Shown here in pieces: positions 48,701 to 60,700 of a stretch of 64,000 nucleotides of DNA. This DNA comes from Diphasiastrum complanatum. Taxonomy: Eukaryota > Streptophyta > Lycopodiopsida > Lycopodiales > Lycopodiaceae. The translations under genes were made by a program, and so were the position numbers. The stretch lies in contig CM055092.1 of the NCBI GenBank assembly GCA_029204225.1, positions 16,795,921-16,859,920 on the forward strand. Direction: 5' to 3'. Positions within the stretch are counted from its first letter, which is position 1; each line of letters starts with the position of its first letter. The notes beneath the pieces are model-generated. The model did not search any database. It was not told the origin of the DNA and saw only the letters and a list, made by a program, of their open reading frames with translations.

Positions 48701-51700
48701 AAAAACGGAAAAAGTTTTGGGTCACTAGGAAATGAAGAATCACATGGCTCACCGGGAAAAAGAGACAAACGTAGGAGAATAATCACTAACATGAAAAATA
48801 TTACAAGCACGTGTAGTGACAGGTAACTGTAAACGGTAAGTAATAGGGTTGAGCTTCTCGACAATCACAAAAGGACCATAATAACGAACAAACAATTTTT
48901 CAGTAAGAGAACGACCCTGAACAAACTTATGCCGTGCAAATGAAAGGCGAACATAAACAGATTGGCCCTCAGTAAACTCTATAAAAGACCTATGACGTAA
49001 GTCAAGGACTTATAACGATGTTGAGCTCGCGCCAATGCTGTTGTGCCTGTACAATAGAATTACGAGAATTCGTAAGAAAAGAAGACAAAGTAACAAGAAT
49101 GGGGGACATGCTTACGTAGATGTGAAGCTAGGCCTAAAAACATATGAATAGTGTGAACATCAATAGGTATGGGCCACTAAAGGATAGCACAAACTTTAGA
49201 AGGATCAAGGGAAATGGTGCCGTTACTAACAATGAAACCCAGAAAATCAATGGAGGAAATGGCAAAATTACATTTAGACCATTTAGCATAAAGCTGATGT
49301 TCCACAAAAATTTGAAATATATCACGTAAATGGGCAGCATGAGATGACATATCAGAACTGTAAACGAGAATATTGTCAAAATAAACAAGGACACAACTAC
49401 CAAGCAAAGGCCGAAAAGTATTATTCATGATGTTCCGAAAGGTAGGAGGGCCATTGATGACACCAAAAGGTAAGACTTGCAACTCATAGAGACCTGTATA
49501 AGTACGAAAAGCGGTCTTAAACTCATTGCCAGGGTGAATACGAATTTGATGGCAGCCTGATCGCAAATCGATCTTAGTAAAACTCAAGCGATCAAATAAA
49601 TCATCCACGTGAGGAATGGGGTATTGATTACGAATAGTAAGACGGTTAAGAGCGCGATAATCAATTCAGAGGCGCTTAGTGCCGTCTTTCTCATTGACCA
49701 ATAAAACAGGAGCTCAAAAAGGACTCTGACTAGGAACGATGAGGCCTTGCTGTAAGAGATCGGAAACTTGACGTTGGACCTCGGCTTGTTCAGATTGGGA
49801 CATATGATAAGGTGCTCGAGAAGGTGAATGGGCACTTGGAATAAGATCAATGCGATGATTGATAAACCGTAATGGAGGTAATGTAGAAGGCTTGGCAAAC
49901 ACAAAAGTGTATGTCGTCAGTATATCGGAAATAACAGCTGGCAACAACGTAACAGGGGCCGGAGAAGTAGCCAACTGAATGCATAAAAGCGTGGCACAAT
50001 GTGCCTTAGGAAGGCCACGAACAAACTGCTTAGCAGCAATAAGTGAATAGTTTGCATAAGAATCAGTATAGGGAGTTTTGTCGACTAAGGTCTGGTCGTT
50101 CTAATTTTATAGAGATTTTGAAGTTAGTGTCGTAAATTTGCTTTTTAGTTTTTCTCGGACAAAAACTTGTTAATGAAGAAATATCAACAAGGTAGCCATT
50201 TCTTGTTATGAACACAATTATAGATCTTGGTATCAAATGAAACATAAAGCTCCAAATGACATTCATAAAGCATTCTCCAAGTAACAATACTGTATGAAAA
50301 TTGTGAATCGCCGATGGCTCAAGTAGACTCCTTCAAAGATTTGTATAAACGTCCACTATAGGACGTGGGGATGTTAAAGAAGCTATAATTAGCATCTTAA
50401 CTATTCCTTTATGTTATGGAAACAAAAACCATACCTATATATATAAGTGCATATAAGACGAAAATACTACATCCCGAGTGTGTAGTACAAATAAGGGAGT
50501 GTCTTGTAAAAAAAGAAAAATGTATCCTGAAAATGTTACAACATCTTTGTTAGGGTGATCTAGAAATTGTTTTGTATGGAAAAATATTCTTTGACACCTC
50601 TCCTCCGGCTATTAAACAAAGTAGATAATGCATCAGTTTGTGGATTATAGATACTTGCTTAGAATGACAATTTAGGGTTAGAATCTATCGTAGACTTGCA
50701 AAATTATACTGATTTGGTGAGTGTCCCACAAGCTCGAAATAATGAACAAAAATTCCTTTGAACTCAAATCTGAATGTGAGATGGTTTCTGGATACGCTTG
50801 TAAAGGAATGCTGGACATGGTAATCAGGACAAAACCAGCTTCTATGTGAGTGCTTACAGAACAGCAGGCTGATGTTCAGCTCCTAGATACTAGATGAAAA
50901 AAGTCTATAAGTATGCTAAAATCAAGCAAATTGTGTGCTGTTTAGTTTCTTCTGATTCTTTACTTTGTTTCTTCAAAATAATGACCATGAGCTGTATGAG
51001 CTGTTTTCTAGATCTATACAGTGAAGGAAAAGGCAGAGGTTGATATGTACATGCCTTCTCCAAAATTGCAAGTTATATACTATAATCGATTGTCCCCAAC
51101 AACTACTTTGAGTGAGAAACTGTACTTGCTTCAACGTGAGGTAAGCTTTGATCATAGCATCGTGAACCTCCTTTCAGGTTCTTTGAGTTCTGAAGCACAT
51201 TACACTGATTGACCTTTTCTGTTTCAAGAAAATTCTAGATTGAGCTCATTGTTAACAAGTGGCTCTGTGGCAGCACACCCAACGACAATGGACTTTTGCA
51301 AGCTTGGTTGGTCAGAACAACAGTGAACCGAGCCCTATAGTTTCTAAGGAAAAAGTGCGAATTATTCATAAGCTTTATAGCTCTTTGGAGTACTTTCTGA
51401 AGGAGTTAGGCCTATGGTGTGCAGAAAAGGTGAATGGCAGATACTTTGCTGCATTTTTTCCCGAATCCAGTTAACAAGAGCATGTATTTTCACCTAAAAT
51501 ATGCTAAGCTTTCATTTTGCTTATGGATCCATGCCCATGAATGGTAGTGCTGAAGGTTTTTACTGAAGTTGAGTTTACTGCTATGGCTGATCATTCTAAA
51601 TCATAAAGCACATTGTTAGCAAATGGCCATGGAAAAAAGTATTAGATGTCTGATTCCAATGCGGTGCTTTCAAGTGCCAAATAAAGAGAGATTTGTTGTG

Positions 51701-54700
51701 ATGACTCTTCATTTTGTATCTCACTGGACAAGCTCAAAATTGGTCATAATAATGTTTGTTTTATTTTTTGAAAGAGCTTGGTGAAGTCCATACTTACAAT
51801 TTTGACTTCCAACTTTTCCCTCAACATAAAGTGTCATAAACAGAGATCCTATTGTTGATGATCAGTGGCATCTGCCCTTCATAGATCCTAAATAAAAAAT
51901 CAGAGGCAGCATAAATCTTCCGAAAGGGATGGAAACAGTCAACATGGAAATCAGGAAATTGAAAAGCAATTTTTTCTTGTTTTTTGTTGGGACGAGCTCA
52001 TTATCTTGCTTTACATAAGCACTCACTGACTGAAAATAGATGGAATAGTCTTATCTCTCCTTGATACTGAGAAAAAGGGAGGTAAGTCTGACATTTTTCT
52101 TGCACAACAGATTGATATATGATGCCTTCCATAGTAATAGGGTACATGGACAAGAAGAGTTTCACACCAATACAAGTAGTATCAATAATAAGTTTCATCC
52201 TGTAGGAGCAATGTACATCTCCTTGTTTACGTGATGACAATAAGACCAAAGGTAGAAGCTTGATAGTAACATTGATATATTATGCTAATATGCTAATAAC
52301 AAAAATGTTACCAATAAATAGCTCATGATGCATATCTGCTCACCATTGAAATATGTAAAACATGATGAAACTGAGATCTATACTGTTCTGAGTGCTTATA
52401 TTATTGGTCTTATTGGCATCCATATAGCTTTAGCATATATCCGCTTGTTTGTACTTAGCATTATGTGTTTGTTTATAGTTAGCACACTGAATAAAGCATC
52501 AAAATGTGGTGTTTTGAAGGAATTTCTGATTTAAAAAACTGATTTCTTGCACAAGACCATAATTTGGACACGTATCACACTTTATTGTGGCAACATGGTT
52601 GTGTTATCTTTGGCATGGGAACCGTGAGGGCAGCTTTCTCAGCATATGCATTTTCGCAACATCTTTCATTGTTACACATTTTTCAAGCATGGAGGACTGC
52701 TTTTTATCAGTAGGGGAGAGTTACAAACCTATAGGTATTTATTTATATTCTAGCGTGCTATGGGCCTCAGTAATTCATTTAGTTCTCAATAGTGTTGCAT
52801 ACTTACATTGGTCCCTTTGATTGCCATTTGGTCACTCAGGTCTTTTTTTTAATATTTGCTCTCTAGTCTAGTGATTGGAAGACATAAGGCACCAGCTAAG
52901 TAGGACGTAGGTAGGGATAGTTATGATCAAAATCTCAGGTGTTGAATCAGTGAAGCATAAAAGACAGCAATAGACTAAAGCCCTACAAGCAATAGACAAG
53001 ACAATAGGTTCTCCCACGAAGAGCTCACGCAAAACCAATCAATAATCTGAAAAATGAGTGTACAAATGCCCCTATAAATACCCTACCAATGAACCCTAAA
53101 ATAGGAATTCAAAAGTAAAGGGAGGCAAAATGTGGAGGGAAAATAGTGCGCCCTCCTACGGGCCCCCACTCCACATATAACCATATAATAAGGGTCCAAG
53201 GCCAGTCAATGTTATAAAAAAGGACCCAATGCGGGTCATAAGCATATAAAAAGGCTCTGGGGCCTGTACACGACTAATATAAAATGCGTAACCAGAAATA
53301 TACATAACCAACAGTAAATGTAAAGAGGCCTGCGAAATATAGCAGAGTAGCCCAGTAGGCCTGTATCCTGTAGTCCGTAACTGGGATGAAGTCACTTTCC
53401 TAAATCGGGTCGATTTTTGTAACAATTGCTCTCTAGTGTAGTGATTGGAAGACATAAGACATCAGTTAAGTCCTGAAGGCAAGTTGAAATAATATAAGTA
53501 GGCTCATTTCTTGTCATTTGGGTTGCGTTGTTCAGAGATATGAGAGTTCTTTGTAAGAGATCCTGTGGGAAACCATCTTCTGTAGGACTTGATCCAAGAT
53601 TTATGGTTTGCTGTCTATTATCCTATTTTATGCATGATCTTATTTGAATGGGACAGCTACATTGTGCAGATCTAGATGATTGATCCCATGTGGATGATGT
53701 GTGATATGGATTGACCTAATAGTGTTGGGCTCATGCAGTTATTGCATGGGTATTTGACCATGTATCAATGAACTTCTAAGATATTTCATATCCACCAGTT
53801 CTCTACATAAGCCAGGTATTAAATCAGTTTTTAATCTGCCCGGTTGCTTCTTGATACCCTGGTAGATAATCTTGTTGATGTCATAGTTTAACTACCTCCC
53901 AACACTAGTCCTAACTCAACTTTCAGAAGATGCTTTATGTTGTTCTTGTGTTTTGGACTTTTATTATGTTTGTGAAGATGCACTGTGTTGGCTATCATGA
54001 CAATTGTGCGTGACTAGTTTTTTGGAATGTTTTGGTAGCACAAAGACATCAATAATCATTTCTTTCTTTCTGTCTTCTCTCACTTCATGCTTTGAGTACA
54101 TATAAAGTTTTTCTGGCACTGTTGTAAGAAATTGTTTTTTAATCGGAATGTATTCCATGATCAAGAACAGAACTTTAAAGATGCTGGCTTTGTTAATACT
54201 GGGCTTAATTGAGGGTTTCTGTCAATAATGCAGGCAGCACATTGTTTCTTAAAAGATGAAGAAAAAGATTTGCAAGTAGGATCAGAAGGATGCGTCCCCA
54301 CGGACGATTGCAAAGTAGCATTCTTGCATGATGCTTTGAGACTTTTGAATTCCGCTCTGATGCAAGGTTTGATTCTTTACATACTTCTGCATTGTTCATT
54401 GTTCATGGGCTTATATGTCAACAAGTTTTCTGGAAATTTCTACCTGGGCTTTAATATTTTGTTGTGTTCTTGTGTTCAGATAAGCTTAAGTCGAACCCAT
54501 TGAATGTGTTTTTTTGTATCAACGCTTCTAGTTTAGAGTCAGGCTTTGATTCGCCTTGGTCTTAATGTCCCTTTTGTGCAATACTGCTCATATAAGAGGA
54601 TATGGATCTTAAATTCCATCAACTTAAGTCCTTTAATGCTTCATTCTTATTCGATATAAGTCATGCCAATTTAATCACTTCCAAAGGAATTTAATAAAGA

Positions 54701-57700
54701 AATGTCAATGTTTGGGTGTTTCTACTATATGTGTTGATCTAGTTACATTGATTTCTATGCTTCCATCCCATTTGAATTTTTTTTAAAGGGCTAGGAAATA
54801 TCAATCATGCCTGCAATTTTCTTCCTGATTATGCTCAGCATTTCTCTATCATTTCTCAGATTTGAGTGTGATTCAAGACGATGACTGGAGTGATGGCTCC
54901 TCATTAATTTCTACCAAGGTCCAGACCTTGTTATGTTTGCTTCAGAGTTACAAGTAAGTATTTGCTATGTAGAGATATTCATTGTTAATAGATGAACCCA
55001 TGCTGCTCACTAACTGATTTAAAGGGTTGATATATAAAACATATCACCCAAAGATAATCTACATGCTTGCCTTGAAGCCATGGAGAGTTTGGTCTACTCT
55101 CACTAATAACATATGGAAAAGGAAAATTGTGAGCTACAATATGTCTGCTTAGTGATATAACTATGAGGACACAAGAATTGCAATGCTCATGTTTATTCTT
55201 TTTGAAGAATTTATTTTTTAGGTTGATCTAATTGCTATCTTTTTATGCATCGCCAATGACAGTGTGTGCAAAAGAGGAATTTTTGCGTGGTTCTACTTGA
55301 AATTGGTTTTTGCTCGAACCATTAAAATTGATGCCATTGTTTATATGTTATTGTAAGATACAAGTGACCTTGTTTTTAAAGATAGTTTGGACATCATAAA
55401 ATGGCTGCACTTAGTGATTCCTTTCTAGCAGATTGGTTCCCCATCAACTCCTCAATCCAAAAAATTTGTCTGATAGTAGACCAATTTGACCCTTTGACCA
55501 AACTCTATAGACATAGGAATTGTAGATAGACTGCGGAATGTACAAATGAGTCCACTTTGGAAGATGTCATAAGGAAATGCCTGCTGTGCCTAGTAGACGA
55601 GTGGCCTGAGAATGCCAAGACATGCGATGTTTGTGCTCATGACTCTCTAGATGATGCTAGAGCTAACCAAGGATATTTGCTGCTACTCACATCACTCTGC
55701 CCAAATCTCATCACCCTCTGTATGTAGATAATTATTTAGAAGATAGCCTCTATCTATATGGAAGGCATAGTGACCTTGGCCAAGATTTTGCGACACAGAG
55801 AACCAGAGAGCATGATTCATGTGACCTTAGGTGTTTAGTGTACAATAGGCAGGTATCTAATGTTTAACAGTTAAAAATAGAGGGTTATCACCCTACCTAT
55901 ACTACATAATTTAATTAGAATACCTACATATCACCCAAGGTTGCAGGCCACGATCCGGAACGCGTTCCGGAACGAGTTCCGGATCGCGTTCCGGAAATTC
56001 CCATAAGTTTTCCCGGAACGTTTTTTTATTTTTTTTGGGAAATTTTTTTAATATCAATATGGGTATCAAATGGAAGGTTTTTTCAAGGGCAGTTCATTTA
56101 TCAAGTTTGCCATCAATTTCAGGACCAGTGTCGTCCGTTAACTTATTTTTCACTATTATATCATTTTCTACAGTTACCAGTATTGTGTGAAATGAAATCA
56201 TGTGCAAAGCAAAGCATTGAAAGCATATTGAATCTCTCTTTCTCTCTCTGAAGTAGACCATGCTGGAAAAAAATCATACCGAATTACCTACTGAAATAGA
56301 CCATGCTGGAAAAAAATCATATCGAAACACAAACCGATAGGACACAATGTAAAAACGTGAAAATATATAATGTCGGGCTCAAGGCCAAAAAAAAATAGAG
56401 TGACGTCCGATAAATAATGTCTCATAGCACTAACAACTAACAATTGTCCTCTAACTCAAAGTCTAAGTCATCAGTGTCCGTGGAACTGCCAAACAAGGAA
56501 TTTGTAGATGACGCTAAGGGTATCATGTGTCGTGGTGAGCCTCTGCCTTTGCCTCTGCGTCCGCCTCTGCTACTCCCTCCAGGTCGCCCTCTCAACTGTG
56601 ATCTCGTACTGTAGGAAGGCCCTATAAACTCAGAGCCAATCTGGCCCTCAACTGCTTGTGAAACTCCAGTCCTCTCTACAAACAAGGCCCGCAGACGCCC
56701 CCCCCGGAACGTCTAGGTCGCCCTCTACGTCTAGGTGCAGGAACGGCTGGCTCCTCCTGTGTCTCGGCATCGGGGTCTACGAATAAGTGCTGCATGTCTC
56801 CCCCCCCCCCTCATGCTCACCCTCATCCTCTGCCTCTATATGACCCTCATCCATCCACACCTCCTCGCACCCATGCCCAAATCCCTCTCCATGCCCCAAA
56901 ATCTCATCATCTCCATCCTCTCCCATCTCCTGACGTCGAGCTGCTCTCCTGTGGCGTCGTGTAGACCGTGCCTCTGCATCTGCCTGCCTATGTAGCTCCT
57001 GATAGATATCATTCTCGACCTCCTTCTCCGTAGGTGGCACCTGAGGATCAACAGTTGTCGTATGTACCTTGCAGGAGTCAGAGTTCACCTACAAAAACAA
57101 ACGGGCATGGTTAGCAAACTTATGCATTTGTCAACTAAGTTCATTTGAAACGCAAGTACATCAAGCAATACTAATAAAGTCACTAACTCACCTCGATCAA
57201 GCGGTCACCCTGCATGCGTGTGCGTCTCAACATGCGTCCGTTGGTGTTCACAAACACCAACCGCCTGCACTGCTCAATGGAGAGTCTATTTGTCTTCTTC
57301 GTGTGATGGCTGGCCCATACGCTCCAGTTCCGCTCACAGGCGGAAGCTGAACAGTCCTGTGCAAGGACCCTCTCTGCCAGTCGCTAAAGGTCAGGCGTAC
57401 TGCGGCCATGAAAGCTCCACCATGTGACAGGCGCCAATTGGTCATCTTTGAGCTTACACTGCTCTCGATCAAAAGGATACAGGCCCCGTTTGTCGTGCCT
57501 ATTGGCAAAGGAAATAGAACACGTGTCAGGACACAAACCAAAGCATATGCTAATACAAACAACTACACTAGCTAGAATATTTACAATACCTGCGCTGGGC
57601 CATACACGCTCGGTGTACTCCACCCATCCTTGGTGGAGCTCCGTGTCGCCTGGACGTCTGGTAGAGTGCCACAATGGGTCTGCATGTGGGCCACCGCATG

Positions 57701-60700
57701 GATGGGTTTGTGGAAGTAGTCCCACCTCGCCTCCCAACGTGTGAGGAGCTCGTCCTTCCTGCGCAGGTGACATTGCAAATGGTTAGGCATCTTCGAAAAC
57801 ATGAGCAGAGTGAAACTGAAATAAGAAAGTGATAGGAGACGTACCTATCCTCCTCCAAGCCACATCTGTGAAGCGCCTCATCGATGTGGTCCATGAACTC
57901 GCATATGAGACCGAGAGTGCACCCCTCTCGGTCTACTAGGCGCAGCACATAGAAGACAGGTCGAAGAACCTCTACAATCTCACTCGCACGTGTCCAGAAG
58001 TCCTCTGCAAAGACTATGGCCTGGAAGAACACTGCCTCTGTCGTGCAGTTCCTGAACTCATCAAATGCCTCACTGGATACCATCCTCCACAAATGATCTC
58101 GCAAGACGCACAATCGCTCGAGAACCAGGAAAAAGAAGGCAAAGTGAGTGGGTGCTGGCTTCTTCAGGTCCAGCCGAGAGAATGTACGGAACAATGCTAG
58201 CACGCGCCTCTTTCTGGTGACGAACTTCACTATGCGCATGGCCTGAGAGGTGAGCTGCAAGACAAACATTAAACAAAAAACTGTTAGAAGCTAAAGGAGG
58301 TTAGGGGCCTGGAATAATTGACAAGTGCAAAATGCTTTACAAAGTTACGAAAATTGTACCTCACGAATCCATGGAAGTGCAACCATGTCCTGAATGAGAA
58401 GGTCGATGCAATGTGCAGCGCACGGGGTCCACACAATACTCGGGTGCTCTCTCATCACCATCTCTCCCATCGATCTGCAGTTCGAGCCGTTGCTGTAACG
58501 ACTTGAACCACATGCTCTGCCCCAATCTCCTGCACTACAGAGATCACTGCCTCATAGATGAACTCGGCCGTGATGGCTCCACCCTCGAGTAGCATCCACG
58601 CCTCGTAGGAAGACTGTGCCAAGTGGGCAACTTGGTAAGAGAACCAGTAAAGATGCCGCCAGATCCCTGGTGCGTAGCCACATCCCCCTCTGTCAATTCT
58701 ACCTCTGACCAAATGCCTCTACTAGGGACCGGCATCGTGTGACTCAGCCAATTTAGCAGACCTGCAAAGGAGGAAGCAAACAATCACATGTCACTATTAT
58801 GTTGGTAGCAACAACAATCGGATTGTTCGCATTCAACCCTAAACCCTAAAACGCATGTGATTTGGGCCCTAAACCGAAAACATTCTCTAGAAGCGATAAA
58901 AACTGAAACTAACAGCACAGGCATGTTTGAGGGCATGAAGAAACACAGTTTAGCCTAAAATTGCACCTCAATCAGATGATTATAAGCTACTTTGGGCATG
59001 AGATTCATATCTTTTGATACAAGCAAAAATGGGAAAAACTAACAGCATGAGCATCTCTGTGGGGTTCAATACAGATGATTTGAAACCAAAAACCACTTCA
59101 TTACGTTGCCTACATTCTATGAGCTACCAAGGTTTGAAGTCAAAACTTACCTAAAATCGTTTTGGAGACAAACGCCGCCACCTCGTCGCTTCCACCGTAC
59201 TGATCACGCACGGATTGATGCCCCACGCTGCCCACAATCCACCATCACCTCCTCATCCTTGCTCTCTCTCACTATCCAACTCTCAGAAGGCAAAAAGCGA
59301 TCCGGAACACGCGATCCGGATCGCGCTCCTTCTGGATCGCGATCCGCTGCAACACAGATATCAACACCGGATTGATGGATTGCCAACCTCGCATTAATTT
59401 TGTGACTATGCCCAATTAATAGACATTTGAGTCGCAAAATGCCCATTTGATCAATACTTTGCACGTAGACTGCCCAATCTTGAGATATTAAACTGATGTT
59501 GACAAAGAGTTTAGAGAAAAAAATAATCATTATTGGGCAAAATTCTGCTAGGCCATATATGAGGGTACGTAGTAGGCAACCGAGGTAGCTTCACAATAGG
59601 CCTTTTTGACAAAGTTTCTGTCACCACAAAATCCTTGGATTTTGAAAAAGGAAAAAGGAAAATATTGCAAAATGTATGCCCACTTTATGTGCTTTTCCAA
59701 AATGAGTTGTCGATTCCTAGCAGCTCCTTTTCGTAGATTTCCTGCTCCAATTCTGGCCCTTCAAGCCGTTTTCTTTCGTGAGCTACCATATATTGGGCAT
59801 ACATGGTATCCATGTGACTGTTTACGTTGTTAGAGAAAAAGAGTTATGAACTAGATCACAGATTTTAGCATGAAGGAAGCATAAACTGACATTACAATGT
59901 ACATGAAGTGATTTAACAATTTCCTATGAAGAGTGCAAATATTATTACATAGATTCAATGGCTAAAGCCTTACGAGCAATAGCAAAGGCAAGAGTTCTGC
60001 CACAAAGAGACCAAGCAATACCAAATCATAAGGCCCTGTTTATAGCCAACAAGAACCCTAAAATGGAAGCTTCTAGACACAGCCTAGGCTTTTCCACAAA
60101 TAGGATTATAGGAGAGAACATAGTGTGGCCTCTTGGGGGCTCTGTGGCCTCCTCCATTATAGTACCAAATAATAATAGTTTGGGCCCTTAGCTAGTCTTA
60201 AATATAAATTCATGCAAAAGGCTTTTAGGCCTATACATGAATAAAAGGGCTCGTAGCCAACAAATGAATATAGGTGTTACGTACCCATAAGGGAACATAA
60301 CAGCCTAGAGGGGTGAGATGGCAATATCTCTATGGCTGGTGGGCGGTTACAGAGCATCGACCTAGTAGTCCATAAGTACAAGGCACTAGAAGATTTCAAA
60401 AAACAAAAGATTGCTTAGGAGATACAGATCCGTTTTGAACTCCCTCCCTCATATTATTTAATCATTTGGAAGCAATTTTTTTCTTTTTAACTAGTGACAA
60501 TCCACTAGCTAGTAGAGAGCAGAAAGTTCCTGGCTATGGAGTTGGCAAGACACTTACAATTAGCAAGAAGCAACTCACAAGTAGAAAGTAAGGGAGTGAT
60601 TGAATTTGGAAGCCAAAGTTAGTGGGGTGGGGGTTGGAGCCTCCCTTTAATAGTGCAAGTTGTCTAATCTTACTCAGTTCTTTTGTTCTTAACTCTGGAT

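Larger units (their letters stand above)
47660..50330 (-). mobile_element. Element I: chromodomain gypsy element, decayed
   Basis: Minus strand. The left (3') LTR is 47660-48048 (GTTATGAACAG ... GTCCATAAC), flanked inside by the purine tract GGAGGGAGG on the minus strand. The right (5') LTR is recognisable from 50205 to about 50330 and then fades. The interior has reverse transcriptase and an integrase tail with chromodomain; gag and protease are missing, and so are RNase H and the integrase core. Confidence 0.8.
15132..51011 (+). other. DCL4: DCL4 intron 6, 35,880 bp
   Basis: It runs from donor GTATAC after exon 6 to acceptor TTTTCTAG before exon 7. It is almost entirely nested LTR retrotransposons (E, A, B, C, F, G, I), listed separately. 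The unique parts are 15134-15682 and about 50331-51011, AT-rich with no coding sense. A primary transcript of this gene would have to include all of the nest. Confidence 0.8.

Noticed and set aside
15132-51011. Two separate genes instead of one DCL4 gene split by intron 6
   Set aside because: Exon 6 ends LNAK and exon 7 begins IYTV in phase 0, matching the continuous LNAKVYSVE segment of DCL4, with good splice sites.
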